A stretch of DNA of 64,000 nucleotides from Dillenia suffruticosa. Lineage: Eukaryota > Streptophyta > Magnoliopsida > Dilleniales > Dilleniaceae. Position numbers and translations under genes: made by a program. The notes under the pieces are model-generated. The model was not told the origin of the DNA, ran no database searches, and worked only from the letters and a program-made list of their open reading frames with translations. The DNA lies in assembly GCA_033439265.1 (NCBI GenBank), contig JAVTVX010000019.1, positions 15,712,039 to 15,776,038 on the forward strand, given 5' to 3'. Below are positions 10,427 to 21,446 of the stretch, piece by piece. The first letter of the stretch is position 1. Every line of letters begins with the position of its first letter.

Positions 10427-12334
10427 CTATTCAAATTTCTCACGCGGAAGAGCCATTGTGAATAAATCAGCCAACTGCTCATTGGTGTTACAATATACCA
10501 TCTTTATACTCCCTTCAGTCACCAATTCTCTTATAAAATGATGTTGAGTCTTGATATGTCTTGAATGGCTATGATACACAGGATTCACAGTCATAGCAAT
10601 GGTGGACTGCTGGTTGTCACCAAAAATAGTTGTTTCATGTTCTTGTTTTGGACCAACATCAGCTAGTATTTGCCTTAACCATATTGCTTGACAGGCTGCT
10701 GAAGTCACAGCCACATATTCAGCTTCAGAAGAGGATAGGCCAGTGGACGATTGCTTCTTTGAACTCCAACATATTGCACTTGAACCTAGATTAAAGACAT
10801 AACCGGATGTACTCTTTTGATCATTAAGAGAACCTGCCCAATCACTATTTGAAAGGCTACACAGCAAAAGATTGTTAGCACTGGAGTACCATAGCCTATA
10901 AGAGCTAGTTCCTTTCAAATATCTACATACTCTTCTTGCAGCTCCATGATGAATCTTGCTTGGACTTTGCATAAACCATGACAATAGGCTAGCTGCGTGC
11001 ATGATGTCAAGCTTGCTGGCGGTGAGATACAACAAGCTTCCAATCAAACTTCGATACATCTGGTCATCAACCTTTTCTTCCCCATCTTCTAAACTGAAGT
11101 TTTGATTCACATTGAGAGGTATCTTCACAGGATTACAGTTTTGCATCTGAAACCTTTCAAGTAAATCATTAACATATTTCTCCTGGGAGAGAAAAATTCC
11201 AGCAGCAACTTGCTTTATTTCCAACCCCAAAAAATAACTCATTAAACCCAGATCAGTCATCTCAAATTCATTAATCATCAGCCTTTTAAAGTCTTCCATC
11301 AGAGCAACAACACTTTTAGTGTAAATTAAATCATCAACTTCTACCAAAAAAAAAAAAAAATCATCAACATAGAGGCAGATGATGAGTACCTCAGTGCCTC
11401 TAGCTTTAACATACAGATTTGGCTCACTAGAACTTTTCTTCAATCCAAGCTTGCAGAAATATCCATCAATGCGTGAGTACCATGCCATTGGTGCTTGTTT
11501 GAGAACGTACAAGTCTTTCTTGAGCCGATAAACCTTCTTTTCTTCCCCTTTTATTTCATAACCCGCTGGATGCTCTACAAACACTTCCTCATTCAAAACA
11601 CCATTTAAGAAAGCTGATTTTACATCAAATTGATAGACATTCCATTTATAGTGAGCTGCAATAGCCAAAACAGTTCTAATGGTGTCAAATCTATCAACTG
11701 CAAAAGTTTCATTGGAATCGATACCTTCATGCTGCATGTAACCTCTAACAACCAACCATGCTTTGTATTTTTGTACTGAACCATCAGGTCTACATTTGAC
11801 TTTGTAGACCCACTTTAAGTCCGCTGTTTCCTTGCCATTTGGTAGTTCAACAAGCACCCAAGTGTTATTTTGCTCCAACGCTTTGATTTCTTCATCAATG
11901 GCTGTACACCATTCCTTCATTTGAACAGCATCTTCAAAACAAATTGGCTCTCGAACTAATGCAAATTGACGCCATTCAGTCTGATCATAAATCTCATTTA
12001 ACGAACGCCACTTTCTTGGAGTTGATGAAGAACTTGAAGTTAAGATTGGAGTTGAAGGTGTAGAGATTTTAGTAGTTGCTGGAGAGAAAGAACTCTGTGG
12101 AGTTGATGGCGGTGAGGAAGAATTAGAGGCACCATCGTCTGCTTCTTCAACTGGAAACAATTCACCACTCTCTTAGAACAAATTTGGATAGCTGTCCTTG
12201 TCGGTCCAATTCCAAGAACTTTTCTCATCAAATATAACATCACGAGTAACAATAAGTTTATTAGTTATGGGATTATAAAATTTATATCATTTTGTTTCAG
12301 TACTATAACCAACAAATATGCACTTGACCCTATT
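10427..12334 (-). pseudogene. Copia pol remnant: reverse transcriptase and RNase H
   Basis: A 577-codon minus-strand open frame (10427-12160) plus upstream sequence to the solo-LTR junction. Visible motifs include the fingers segment [27 protein letters not shown], the catalytic CLYVDDFFFF region (typical YVDD), the linker MSYFLGLEIKQ, and RNase H motifs SDWAGSLNDQKSTSGY and SSSEAEYVAV. An in-frame stop near 12175 separates it from the sequence that encodes CIFVGYST at about 12290-12335. A poly(A) run near 11346-11359 has enlarged the codons after the catalytic DD. The copia identity is certain but it is non-functional. Confidence 0.92.
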
Positions 12335-12339
12335 GTCAT

Positions 12340-14835
12340 TGTAATACCGAGAAAAAAAACAAAAAGAAAGAAAGTCAACAAAACACACACACTCTCTCTC
12401 TCTCTTCCCTTTTCCCCCACTTTCCCACTTTCCCAATTCCCCAATTTCATTCCCGCAAAACCCCAACCCCCATCACTCTCACTCTCCCGTCACTCTCTCA
12501 TCTCTCGCCCTCAATCTCTCCCTTTCTGTTTCTCTCATTCTCTCTCTCTCACTCTCTATTTCTCTCTTGAATCTCCATCTCTCTGTTTCTCCCGATTCTC
12601 TTTCGAATCTCCGCCATTCTCTCCTCCTCCGACCATCGTGCGCAACCGCTTCCCCCTCTGTTTTCTCTCTTCTGCGCGTGAATAAAGCACTCATCCTCTC
12701 TGCGCGCGATAGCTCGCAGAGGTCTCACTCTCTTCGCTCGTTCGCGCACTGCTCTCTTTGCCGAGAGCCCTTCTGCAACCTTCGCAGAAGCTTCAAGCCA
12801 GCAGCAGCAGTAAGCCTTTGAAAACCCTAAGCACCGCATAGGTAAGGATGACAGTTCTGGGTAAATACTTCAAGAGTGTCCTTAGTGGCTAGGTTTAATT
12901 GCTGATATTTGTTTCAAATTGGAAACGTTACAGGTTTTGCACCGAGATGAATGGTGCAGGAAGCTAGGTTCGTGAAATGCGAGAAACCCTAGGTGAGGGA
13001 ATTTCTATGTGCCTTCAATAATAGATCAAATGTAGGCTGTTTAAGATGAGAGAATGTGTTAGAGTTTATGATTTGTATCGACATGTTACCCAAAATTAAG
13101 GTTTGTTGTGATTAATTGATGTTGCCTATTTTGTTGAGAATGGAAATTTAAGGGAAATTGGAATGTAAAATAGTATGTGAAGTAAATGATGATAAATTTG
13201 TAAAATGAGGACAAGAACAAGAAAACGTTAGAAATTTGGGTTTAAATGAAATTAGGAAAGTTTGTGAACCCTTGAATTTGGAGAAGGAATGACTTGAGAA
13301 TTGTTATTGTTGTTTTAGAACAATCCATTGGAGCTTGAAAGGAGATTTCTCCAGTATTGATAGGGTGTAGGGAGTGGATACCCTTCCTAGGTGAGTGGAT
13401 GGTTCATTGTGTTATAAATGAGTAAAATGAGTTTAAAATTATTTTATAAATGATTTTGTAAGATTTTTACATATTTTATATAAATTGTTTTATGATTATG
13501 TGATGTTCGGACTGGATTGTGAAGTATGAATGCATCCATTGTATTTATAAATGCATATGTGCCATATGTGGTTTGATATTGCTCTATAAATTGCTATGAC
13601 ATGAAATTGATGATTGTTTGCTAGAAATTATAGCACATGACTTGAGAAATGACATATTTGAGAAATGCATGGTGCCGGTAGTTAATGGCTATAGTTATTC
13701 CCTCCACGGAGCGACCCGACAGGGTGGCGTGGTTGGGGTTTCATTGCGAGAGAGGTATACGCGGCCTCTTCTCTGCCACGTCGGACTATCCGGATTGCAC
13801 CCCGGGGAGGTCCGAGCCAACGCCAAGGATGGGGGTAGTGTTTGAAATATTAAAATGGAAAATCTCTTGGCGGGCTTTCATCTTGGTTCTGCCAAACACA
13901 AGACGGAAGTAATTTCGATGGGACCCTTGTGATTTTCTAAACGAATACTTGATGTGGATGCATACTTTGCGAATTATTTGATTTATTGAAAAATGTTTCG
14001 ATATATATATGAAATGTTGTTTGACATATACTTTGACACTCCCATATTCACCTCTCATTTATCACACAATTATATTATTGCACTCCATTTACTGAATATT
14101 TCCCAATACTCACCCCTCCCTTTAACATTTTTCAGAGGAAGTTTAAGTCTGCGGCAGAAATTGGAGCTTGGGAACATTTATTCCATTGACTTGTGTAGGT
14201 ACATAGAGATGCAAATTCATTTTGGTTGATTTTGAAAACCATGGAATGAAAAATTTGTATAATTCTTTTGGTATGGATTAAATTAATACTTGTTTCATAC
14301 ATAAGAGCAAGTATTGATGGAATCCTTACATGGTTTGTACAGAACTTGTGTATTTTCTTTTAAACTCTCATTTGAGACATTTGGATTGAAATTCTGAGTT
14401 TCGATACTTTCTTTTGGATTTGTGAAGTTCTATACATCTCATACCGTTTGGATTTTACTAGCGCTAGCTCGTTTCTTCGGTGCGAGTGTTAGTAAAATCC
14501 TGCGATTATGATTTGAGACTTCTTTTGTTTTAAATGTGTTAATTGTGCTGAGAATTCTGGAATGACTGGGATGACCAATTCTGCATGCATGCATGTATAG
14601 GAACCCCCGCCCCATTTGTGTGTCGACGCATGCTCTTGTGTACAGGGATGGACCGGATGAGTCATTTATATGTGTATTGTTATATGATTTTCTCATTTAT
14701 GATGGAATTGTGTATTGGATGAGTTTTGAACTGATTTGTAGCCTTGCGGAGTCCTGGTATAAGTGGAGATTCTGCCCGTGTACCGAGACAACGCGGCGGC
14801 TGTTGCGTGGTCGATCCGAGGATCGGGGCGTGACA
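12340..14835 (+). mobile_element. Gypsy solo LTR 1 (2496 bp) inside copia integrase/RT junction
   Basis: Begins TGTAATACC and ends GGGGCGTGACA, flanked by perfect GTCAT duplications (12335-12339 and 14836-14840). Removing it rejoins copia coding sequence in frame (KLDD | NRVKC). It carries no primer site, gag or pol, so it is a solo LTR left by recombination between the two LTRs of a large element. A GA/CT-rich, then GC-richer stretch (12385-12830) lies near its start, as in the other LTRs of this group. Its end matches the ends of the LTRs at 15950, 18898, 55595 and 58901. Short open frames inside are not genes. Confidence 0.93.
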
Positions 14836-14840
14836 GTCAT

Positions 14841-15944
14841 CAAGCTTATGCCTCTCTTGAGAAGGGATATGAACATAAGATATGCAATCAAGAACTTTAA
14901 GATGTGATACCTTTGGTTTCCATCCATGCCAAGCTTCAAAAGGTGTTTGATTATGTAGTGCAGTTGTTGGGCTTTGATTGAGAATATAGGCTGCTGTGTG
15001 AATTGCTTCTGCCCAAAAACATTTGGTTAAGCCTTTTGCTTTAAGCAAGCTCTTGGCCATCTCCACAAGACTTCGATTCTTTCTCACTACTACTTCGTTT
15101 AGTTATGGTGTGTAGCTTGCTGTTAATAGCCTCAAAATACCAAATTCTGTACTAAATTCAAATTCAGTTGAGAGAAATTCGCCACCATGATCTGTCCTCA
15201 GGATCTTTATGAAATGCCCACTTTACCTTTTAACACAACTCTTGAACTTCTTGAAAATAGGCAGTGTTTCAGATTTTTCTTTAGCAAAATAGACTCATGT
15301 GAACCTGCTCCAGTCATCAACAAATACAATAAAATAAATATTATTGTTAAGTGAATGAGTTCTCGTGGGTCCACAAATGTCAGCATGCACTAGTTCAATG
15401 GGCCCTGATGCTCGTCTTGCTTTGCCCTTTGGAAAAGTCTCTCGATGTTGTTTCCCTAAAACACAGCTTTTACAAATTTCTCTGACATGCTGGCTTTGAG
15501 GCATTCCAATCACCAAATTGTTGTTGGAGAATTGATTCAAACTTCTAAAATTTAAGTGCCCATACCTATCATGTCACAACCAATTTTTGTCTTTTAATGA
15601 TACTTTGAAAGCATGTTGTTCTTCATCAAGATACGGAATATGTTATTTTCGGTCATTGGCACCTTGAACAATAGATTTTTCTTGCTTTTGTCAGAGAAAG
15701 CTGTACAGGATAAGTCGTCAAAAACAAATGAATAGCTTGCTCTCACAAATTGACCAACATTCAATAAATTTGAGTTCAAATGAGGGAGATAAAGAACACT
15801 TTTAATATAGTTGCTATCGCCTAATGGTATTCTCACATCACCCTTTCCATGCATTTCATGAATATTGTCATCTCCTATCGTCACTTTGGTTTGCACCAAT
15901 TCATCTACGTAGATAAAAGCTTCCTGATTTGCTGTCATATGATT
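14841..15944 (-). pseudogene. Copia pol remnant: protease end and integrase
   Basis: Minus-strand fragments in several frames. From 16055 inward, coding of a copia protease-like region appears at 15600-15944. At 15295-15540 there is an integrase N-terminal part with CKSCVLGKQHR and the catalytic region HADICGPTRT. At 14841-15087 the integrase C-terminal half gives MRKNRSLVEMAKSLLKAKG and FWAEAIHTAAYILN. Frameshifts and stops break the frame. The fragment is bounded on both sides by solo LTR insertions. Confidence 0.88.
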
Positions 15945-15949
15945 GTTGC

Positions 15950-18430
15950 TGTCTCGCCTCGATCCTCGAGTTGAGTATGCAACAACCGCCGCATTATCTT
16001 GGCATACGGGCAGCATCTCCCCATGTATCGGACGTAAGGCATTCCACATGTTCAACCTGTTTTAAACATCATTCAACAGCATACAAAAGACCATCCCAGT
16101 CCATTCACAACAGGTATGCATGAGGCCATCCCAACCAATCAAAATCAAATACATGCATAAGGCCATCTCGGTCGACCAAAGAAATATTAATAAAATTTTC
16201 TCAAACACCAGATGTCTCAAAATTCATAAGTAATGTCCAAATGTCCCAATACAACAATAATTTTTTTTTTCAAAAGCAAAGTTTTAAACAAAATGAAACA
16301 AATTCCTCAATGACCAAGCATGGATTCCATCAATACTTACCCCAAGAGATATGATAAGTATCAATCAAATCCAAATCAAAAGAATAGTACAATTGTTTCA
16401 TTTTATGGATTATACTACATTAATCCAAAAATAAAACCTATACCATCAATATTTATATAATTTCAGCAAAATGATATCTTCCACTGGTTCTAAATCGATG
16501 TCTCCCACCTAAGTTTTCTCTGAAAAATGTGAGAGAGAGGGATGAGTACTATAAATACTCAGTGAGTGGAGTGTAATGATATAATTATGTCAATAAATGA
16601 GGGGTAAATGTAGAGAAGTCAAGACATATTTCATAAATAACTCTTTGGATACAAAATAGTCTCAACAAATCAGAATAATTTAAACAAACATATATTCATA
16701 AATTTCAGTCTTCCCAAAATCATGGGGTTTTTCTATGAAAACACTCCCGTACCAAATTTGACTGAACCCAGACGAAAGCTCGCCAAGGGGTTTCATTCAA
16801 TATATCTCAAAATATCAAAACCCCCTTCCTTGGCGTTGAATCGTTCCTCACTGGGATGCATCTAGATATAGCTCAACATACAGTAAAGGGTGTCATGTCT
16901 GTCTTCCCCGTTAATCTGATCCAACCCTTAACCACGTCACCCCGTCGGGTCACTCTATTGGGGGAATGACTATTAATCCCATGTACCATTTCGTTCGCAA
17001 ATATCCAATTCACAATTCATGTGCCAAAATTTCAACAAAACAGTTTCTAAATTGTACCATTCATAATTCAAATATTTCACAATATATGGCATACATTCAT
17101 TTATAAACTCAATGGATGCATTCGCAATTCAAATTCTCTTTTCAGACATCTCACAATCACAAAACAGTTCATATAAATCATGTAAAAATCATTCAAAATC
17201 ATTCAAAATAATTTATAAAGAATTTTAAATAATTTACTCATTTAGAATTACAATAAACCATCCACTCACCTCTAGAGAGAGTATTCACTCCCTATTTTCA
17301 CAATTACTCTATAATGACTCCTTTCGAGTCTCTAAAAGGTTAACCTAAACCAATCATCATAATTTATTATCAAATAAAGTCCCATTAAAGGGTTTTCAAA
17401 TTTTCTCCTAATTTAATGTAATCTTAATTTACACATTCACATTTCTACATTCCCATTTCATCAATCTAGGATTATTTGCCTCACCAATGGCTTTAATTCC
17501 CAATATTCCTCAATTTTCACTAATTTTTAACAATTTTTCCAATTTTCTTCCGAATTGACATAACCATAATATTTTTCATGCATATTTTAAATTAAAATCT
17601 AAGGAAAACTATTCTAATCAACCCAACAAGACCCTATTATCTTCTAACATGTTTCTTTCGTATCAGGCAGCCTAGTTCATATAAAATTCTAGACTTAACC
17701 TTAATATTCACATAGAGAATTTCTGAAAATGTATTCTATTCGAATCCAACATACATTCTAGACATATACAAGATTTCTCACCCCAAATTAACCCTAAATT
17801 CATTCAATTTTCAAAGGGATTAGAATTTTCCTCACCTAAGGTTTTCGCAGTTCACAAGCCTTACTTCCGTGTACGCTTAGTTCAGTTTGGACTCCTGCAA
17901 TGATTCCAAATTGAAGCAAAGTTTAGAAATTAAGCCTAATCTTCAAGAAAAGTCGAAACTTAGAGCAAATGGTCAGAAATCAGCTCTTACCTGCTCAATA
18001 GAGGGATCATAGGAAATCGTGGCCTAGGGTTTTCGAGGGTCTGTTGATGACTGCCAGTTGGGACTTCTGCGAGGGTTGTAGAAGAGTGTTGCAGCGCAGA
18101 GAACATTGCGCATGAACAGGCGAGGGAGAGAAGCAGAGGGTTTTCACGCGCACGCGAGAGAGAGAAAGAGAGAGAGACGAACAACTGCTAAGGTTGGTGG
18201 TGGTGGTTGGAGGAAAACGTAGCCGTGGGAGGTAAAGGGAGACGAGAGAGAGTGAGTGGGGTTGAGAAATTGAGAGAGGGAGAGATTGAGGGTGAGAGAC
18301 GAGAGACGAGAGACGAGTGAGAGATTGGGAGGGGAAAAAATTGGGTCTCGGGTAGGGAATTGGGAAAGTGCGGAGGGGAGAGAGTAATAATAAATAAATA
18401 AAAATTTTGACTTTTTTTTTTGGTCTTACA
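15950..18430 (-). mobile_element. Gypsy solo LTR 2 (2481 bp) inside copia element
   Basis: Flanked by perfect GTTGC duplications (15945-15949 and 18431-18435). On the minus strand it starts TGTAAGACC and ends with CGAGGCGAGACA, matching solo LTR 1 in inverse orientation, for example in the CAACAACCGCCGCATTATCT region. GA/CT-rich sequence with short Ser/Pro-rich spurious frames lies at about 18100-18400. No internal retrotransposon coding sequence is present. Confidence 0.93.
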
Positions 18431-18435
18431 GTTGC

Positions 18436-18897
18436 AACCATTGTCTATGTACCAAATATTCGGAAGCACATGGTAGCAGAATTGCAAGCCATAAACAAAC
18501 TCTTACTTTCATTGGTTGCCTCTTGCTCAACAAAATTGGCATGCTTTTCTTTCAACATGCAATACTTTTTAATGTGGCCAAATTTATTATAATAATAGCA
18601 CTGAAACTTACGAGGTTCGGCGGTCTTCTCTCCCTCTTTCTGATTTTGATTTCAATAACCAAAACATCTACTGCCTTTGCCACCTCTCTTTCCCCAATGA
18701 GAGTAACCACTACGATCCCTTTGGCCGCTTGACTCAGGGTTGTTGCTTCAGCTGCTTGACTCATTATTTTTGAAATTTCCTTTAGATAGCTGTAACTTCA
18801 TGTAAAATGCATTCTCCAATACACCTTGATCATTATACCGCTTCAGTCTATCTTCATGAGATTGTAAGGACCCTAACAACTCATCAATAGTTAGTTT
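18436..18897 (-). pseudogene. Copia gag remnant with damaged zinc knuckle
   Basis: Minus-strand sequence between solo LTRs 2 and 3. At about 18540-18610 it encodes a zinc-knuckle-like string, CYYYNKFGHIKKYC, in which the second cysteine of CX2CX4HX4C appears as tyrosine. An Arg/Gly/Ser-rich stretch and, near 18800-18897, a gag C-terminal segment (LTIDELLGSLQSHEDRLKR) precede it. This is the downstream half of the gag gene that continues at 24396. Confidence 0.85.
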
Positions 18898-20332
18898 TGT
18901 CACGTCCCAAACCGGGTTTGTGAGCAGCCGCCCGTTGCTCTGAATGCCGGCTGTATTTTTATAGAAAATCGGGCAGAACCTCCCCATAAATCGGAAGTCT
19001 CTCACGTACAAATAAATCTATTTAATTTAAAATCATCCTGTAAATAAAATAAAATGGCCATCCCGATCTCACAACAACCTACCAACCACAGCAGACACCC
19101 AGAACAACGTCAGACTATATAAATTACCAACAATCCTAGCCACAAACCTCTACTGTCATATCTAACTAGAGCATGAGCAGGCACCACACCGAGCGGACCT
19201 AAATTTTATCTTATACACAATAATTTTCCCAAATAACATTCAAATACGTACAATCGGCTCAATGCAAACGAAATATGAGAGTTTCACAACTAAATATGTA
19301 TAAATTATACAGTCATCCCAAAATAAGTATATGGCCAACTACGGACCTCAATGTCAAACCTCGCAGAGTCGAAAATAAATTACGAAATTCATCTTTCAAA
19401 TTTAAACTTAAATCTCACCATCGTGAATCACCAAAATCCACCAAAATCTTTAAGATCTGAAGTGTCGCTCCAGCACAACAATAATCCTGTTTGAGGAGGG
19501 AAAAGGAAGGGATGAGTATCATGGGTAGATACCCAGTGAGTGAGGGAGATAATGACAAGTATAAATAGTGTGGGTGAACCATTGAATTGTCAAATAATAT
19601 CATTTGAAACAAAAATTTACATTTTGCAGCAAAATATAATATGTTTAGCAATTTGAAATCATTTAATCAATCATACGATACAAACATTTATGCATCCATA
19701 AAAAAAATCAAATAATAGTAGAGTAAGCCAAAGATAATCCTGGCAAAGGTCAACCATTACAAAAAACAGGCGTATCGGGGGTTTTATTATGCATAGACTT
19801 TAAAATCGTTCTCTATCCCGACGTTGGCCATGAGTTTGCTGGGGCTAATTTATTCACTACAAAAAAATAGCCTTTTAGTCACAAATTTAGCGACGAAAAT
19901 TTTAAAAAAATTCGTCGCTAAAAACATTAGTGACGGATTTAGCGACGAAAAATTTTTCGTCGCTAATAACGCGTCGCAAAAATTTAGTGACGAAAATTAG
20001 AAATCCGTCGCTAAATTTAGCGACGAAAATTGAAATCCGTCGCTAAATTTAGCGACAAATAATTTTTCGTCGCTAAAATTCGTCACTAACTTCAGCGACG
20101 AAAAATTATCCGTCGCTAAATTAGCGACATAAAAAAAATCCGTTGCTAAATTTAGCAACGAAAATTTAAAATTCGTCGCTAAATTTAGTGACAAATAATT
20201 TTTGTCGCTAAAATCCGTCACTAATTTAGGGGAAAAAAAATCTGTAATAAAAAAAAATCCGTCGCTAAATTCAGCGACGGATTTGGAATCCGTCGCAAAA
20301 TTCAACGACGGATTCAAATCCGTCGCTGAAAT

Positions 20333-20440
20333 TCCCACCCGAGCCCACTCGCTCGAGCACGTGCCACCTAAGCCAGCACCCCGAGCCCGCCCGCCCGAGC
20401 ACGTGCCACCTGAGCCAGCACCCCGCACCCCGCGCAGCTA
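20333..20440. repeat. GC-rich block with 42 bp tandem repeat
   Basis: A GC-rich stretch in otherwise AT-rich DNA. Two units 42 bases apart share GAGCACGTGCCACCT and AGCCAGCACCCCG. On the minus strand it follows the tRNA-like stretch at 20460-20545. No supported open frame. Confidence 0.75.
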
Positions 20441-20459
20441 CTCTTAATTGTTGGAAAAT

Positions 20460-20545
20460 GCCTTTTGCCTCCACCGTGATTCGAACTCCAAACTCCGCAC
20501 TCTTCCGAACTCCTGCATGCAACCTGTAAACCACCGAGTCAAAGA
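20460..20545 (-). other. tRNA-like (Pol III promoter-like) stretch
   Basis: Read on the minus strand, TGACTCGGTGGTTTACAGG resembles an A-box region and GAGTTCGAATCAC (20476-20488) resembles a B-box. Spacing is tRNA-like, but I do not see a convincing full cloverleaf, so this is more likely a tRNA-derived SINE head or tRNA fossil than a working tRNA gene. It is followed on the same strand by the GC-rich block. Confidence 0.5.
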
Positions 20546-21130
20546 TATTATTATGATATAAATTTCTTTTTTATTATTTATTATCTTTATTTCACATTTT
20601 TCTAATAATAATAAAATAATATATAATAATAATTTAAAATAATAAATATAATAACTTTTTTATTTATACCACCCACCTAAAATAATATTAATTAAAAATA
20701 ATAAATATGATAATTTTTAATAAAATAAAAAATAATAAAATACTAATTTAAAATAAAATAATAAATTAATTAAAAAATATGTTTATATATATTTTGATTT
20801 CTTCTTTTTTCTTTTATCTTATTATCTTATTATTTTTTTCATTTTTATTTTATTTTTTAAATCCATAATTTATAATTTAAAAATGGATTACAATATCTCA
20901 AAACTATAAAATTATAATTATCAATAAATTATAATATATTAATATTTTAAAAAATCTATATATTTAATTATAAAATATTTTTATTCGTTATAATAAAATT
21001 ATTATATATCATAATAAAATTATTATATATAAGAAATGAGAGTAGAAAGAAAAAGAAAACCCAAAAATAGAGATAAGGAAAAAAAAGGTGAGAATAGAAA
21101 ACAAAGCGGAGGAAGTTAGTCAAACAACAA

Positions 21131-21200
21131 CACCCGTGGTGCAGTGGTAGTGGTAGCATGTCTTTGAGGTTCAAGTCGAAGGTTCGAATCCCTCTAACTT
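21131..21200 (+). other. tRNA-like (Pol III promoter-like) stretch
   Basis: Contains TGGTGCAGTGGTAG (about 21138-21151), a good A-box, and GGTTCGAATCC (21181-21191), a perfect B-box, about 30 bases apart. The overall arrangement is that of a tRNA-derived sequence. After a short T-rich spacer the GC-rich block at 21219 begins. No standard 3' arm pairs cleanly with the 5' arm, so a functional tRNA is unlikely. Confidence 0.6.
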
Positions 21201-21218
21201 TAGATATATTTATATTTT

Positions 21219-21446
21219 TTGTGGCACGCCCCAGGCAGCGCCTGCCTGCTCAGGCGCGCCCCAGCAGGGCGGGCGCCCAGGCGCCCCCCGCGCGCCTGCT
21301 GGGGCGCGCCTGCTTGGGCGCCCAGGCAGGCGCCCAGGGGGGCAGGCGCGCGCAGGGCGCAGGCGCCCAGGGGGGCAGGCGCGCGCAGGGCGCGGGCTCC
21401 CAGGCAGGCAGGCGCCCGTGCGTGCACGGGCCGGCGCCCGCGAGAT
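21219..21446. repeat. Extremely GC-rich block of GCGCC/AGGCGC units
   Basis: About 228 bases dominated by GGCGCC, GGCAGGCGC and GCGCGC words, surrounded by AT-rich DNA on both sides. A 32-33 base unit (CAGGGGGGCAGGCGCGCGCA) recurs around 21336-21390. Frames in all phases are open but repetitive (Ala/Arg/Pro/Gly), so coding is not supported. It forms many potential hairpins. Confidence 0.8.

Noticed and set aside
21131..21200. Functional tRNA gene
   Set aside because: A-box and B-box are good but no full acceptor-stem pairing or clear anticodon arm could be drawn by eye, and it sits inside a transposon. Annotated only as tRNA-like.
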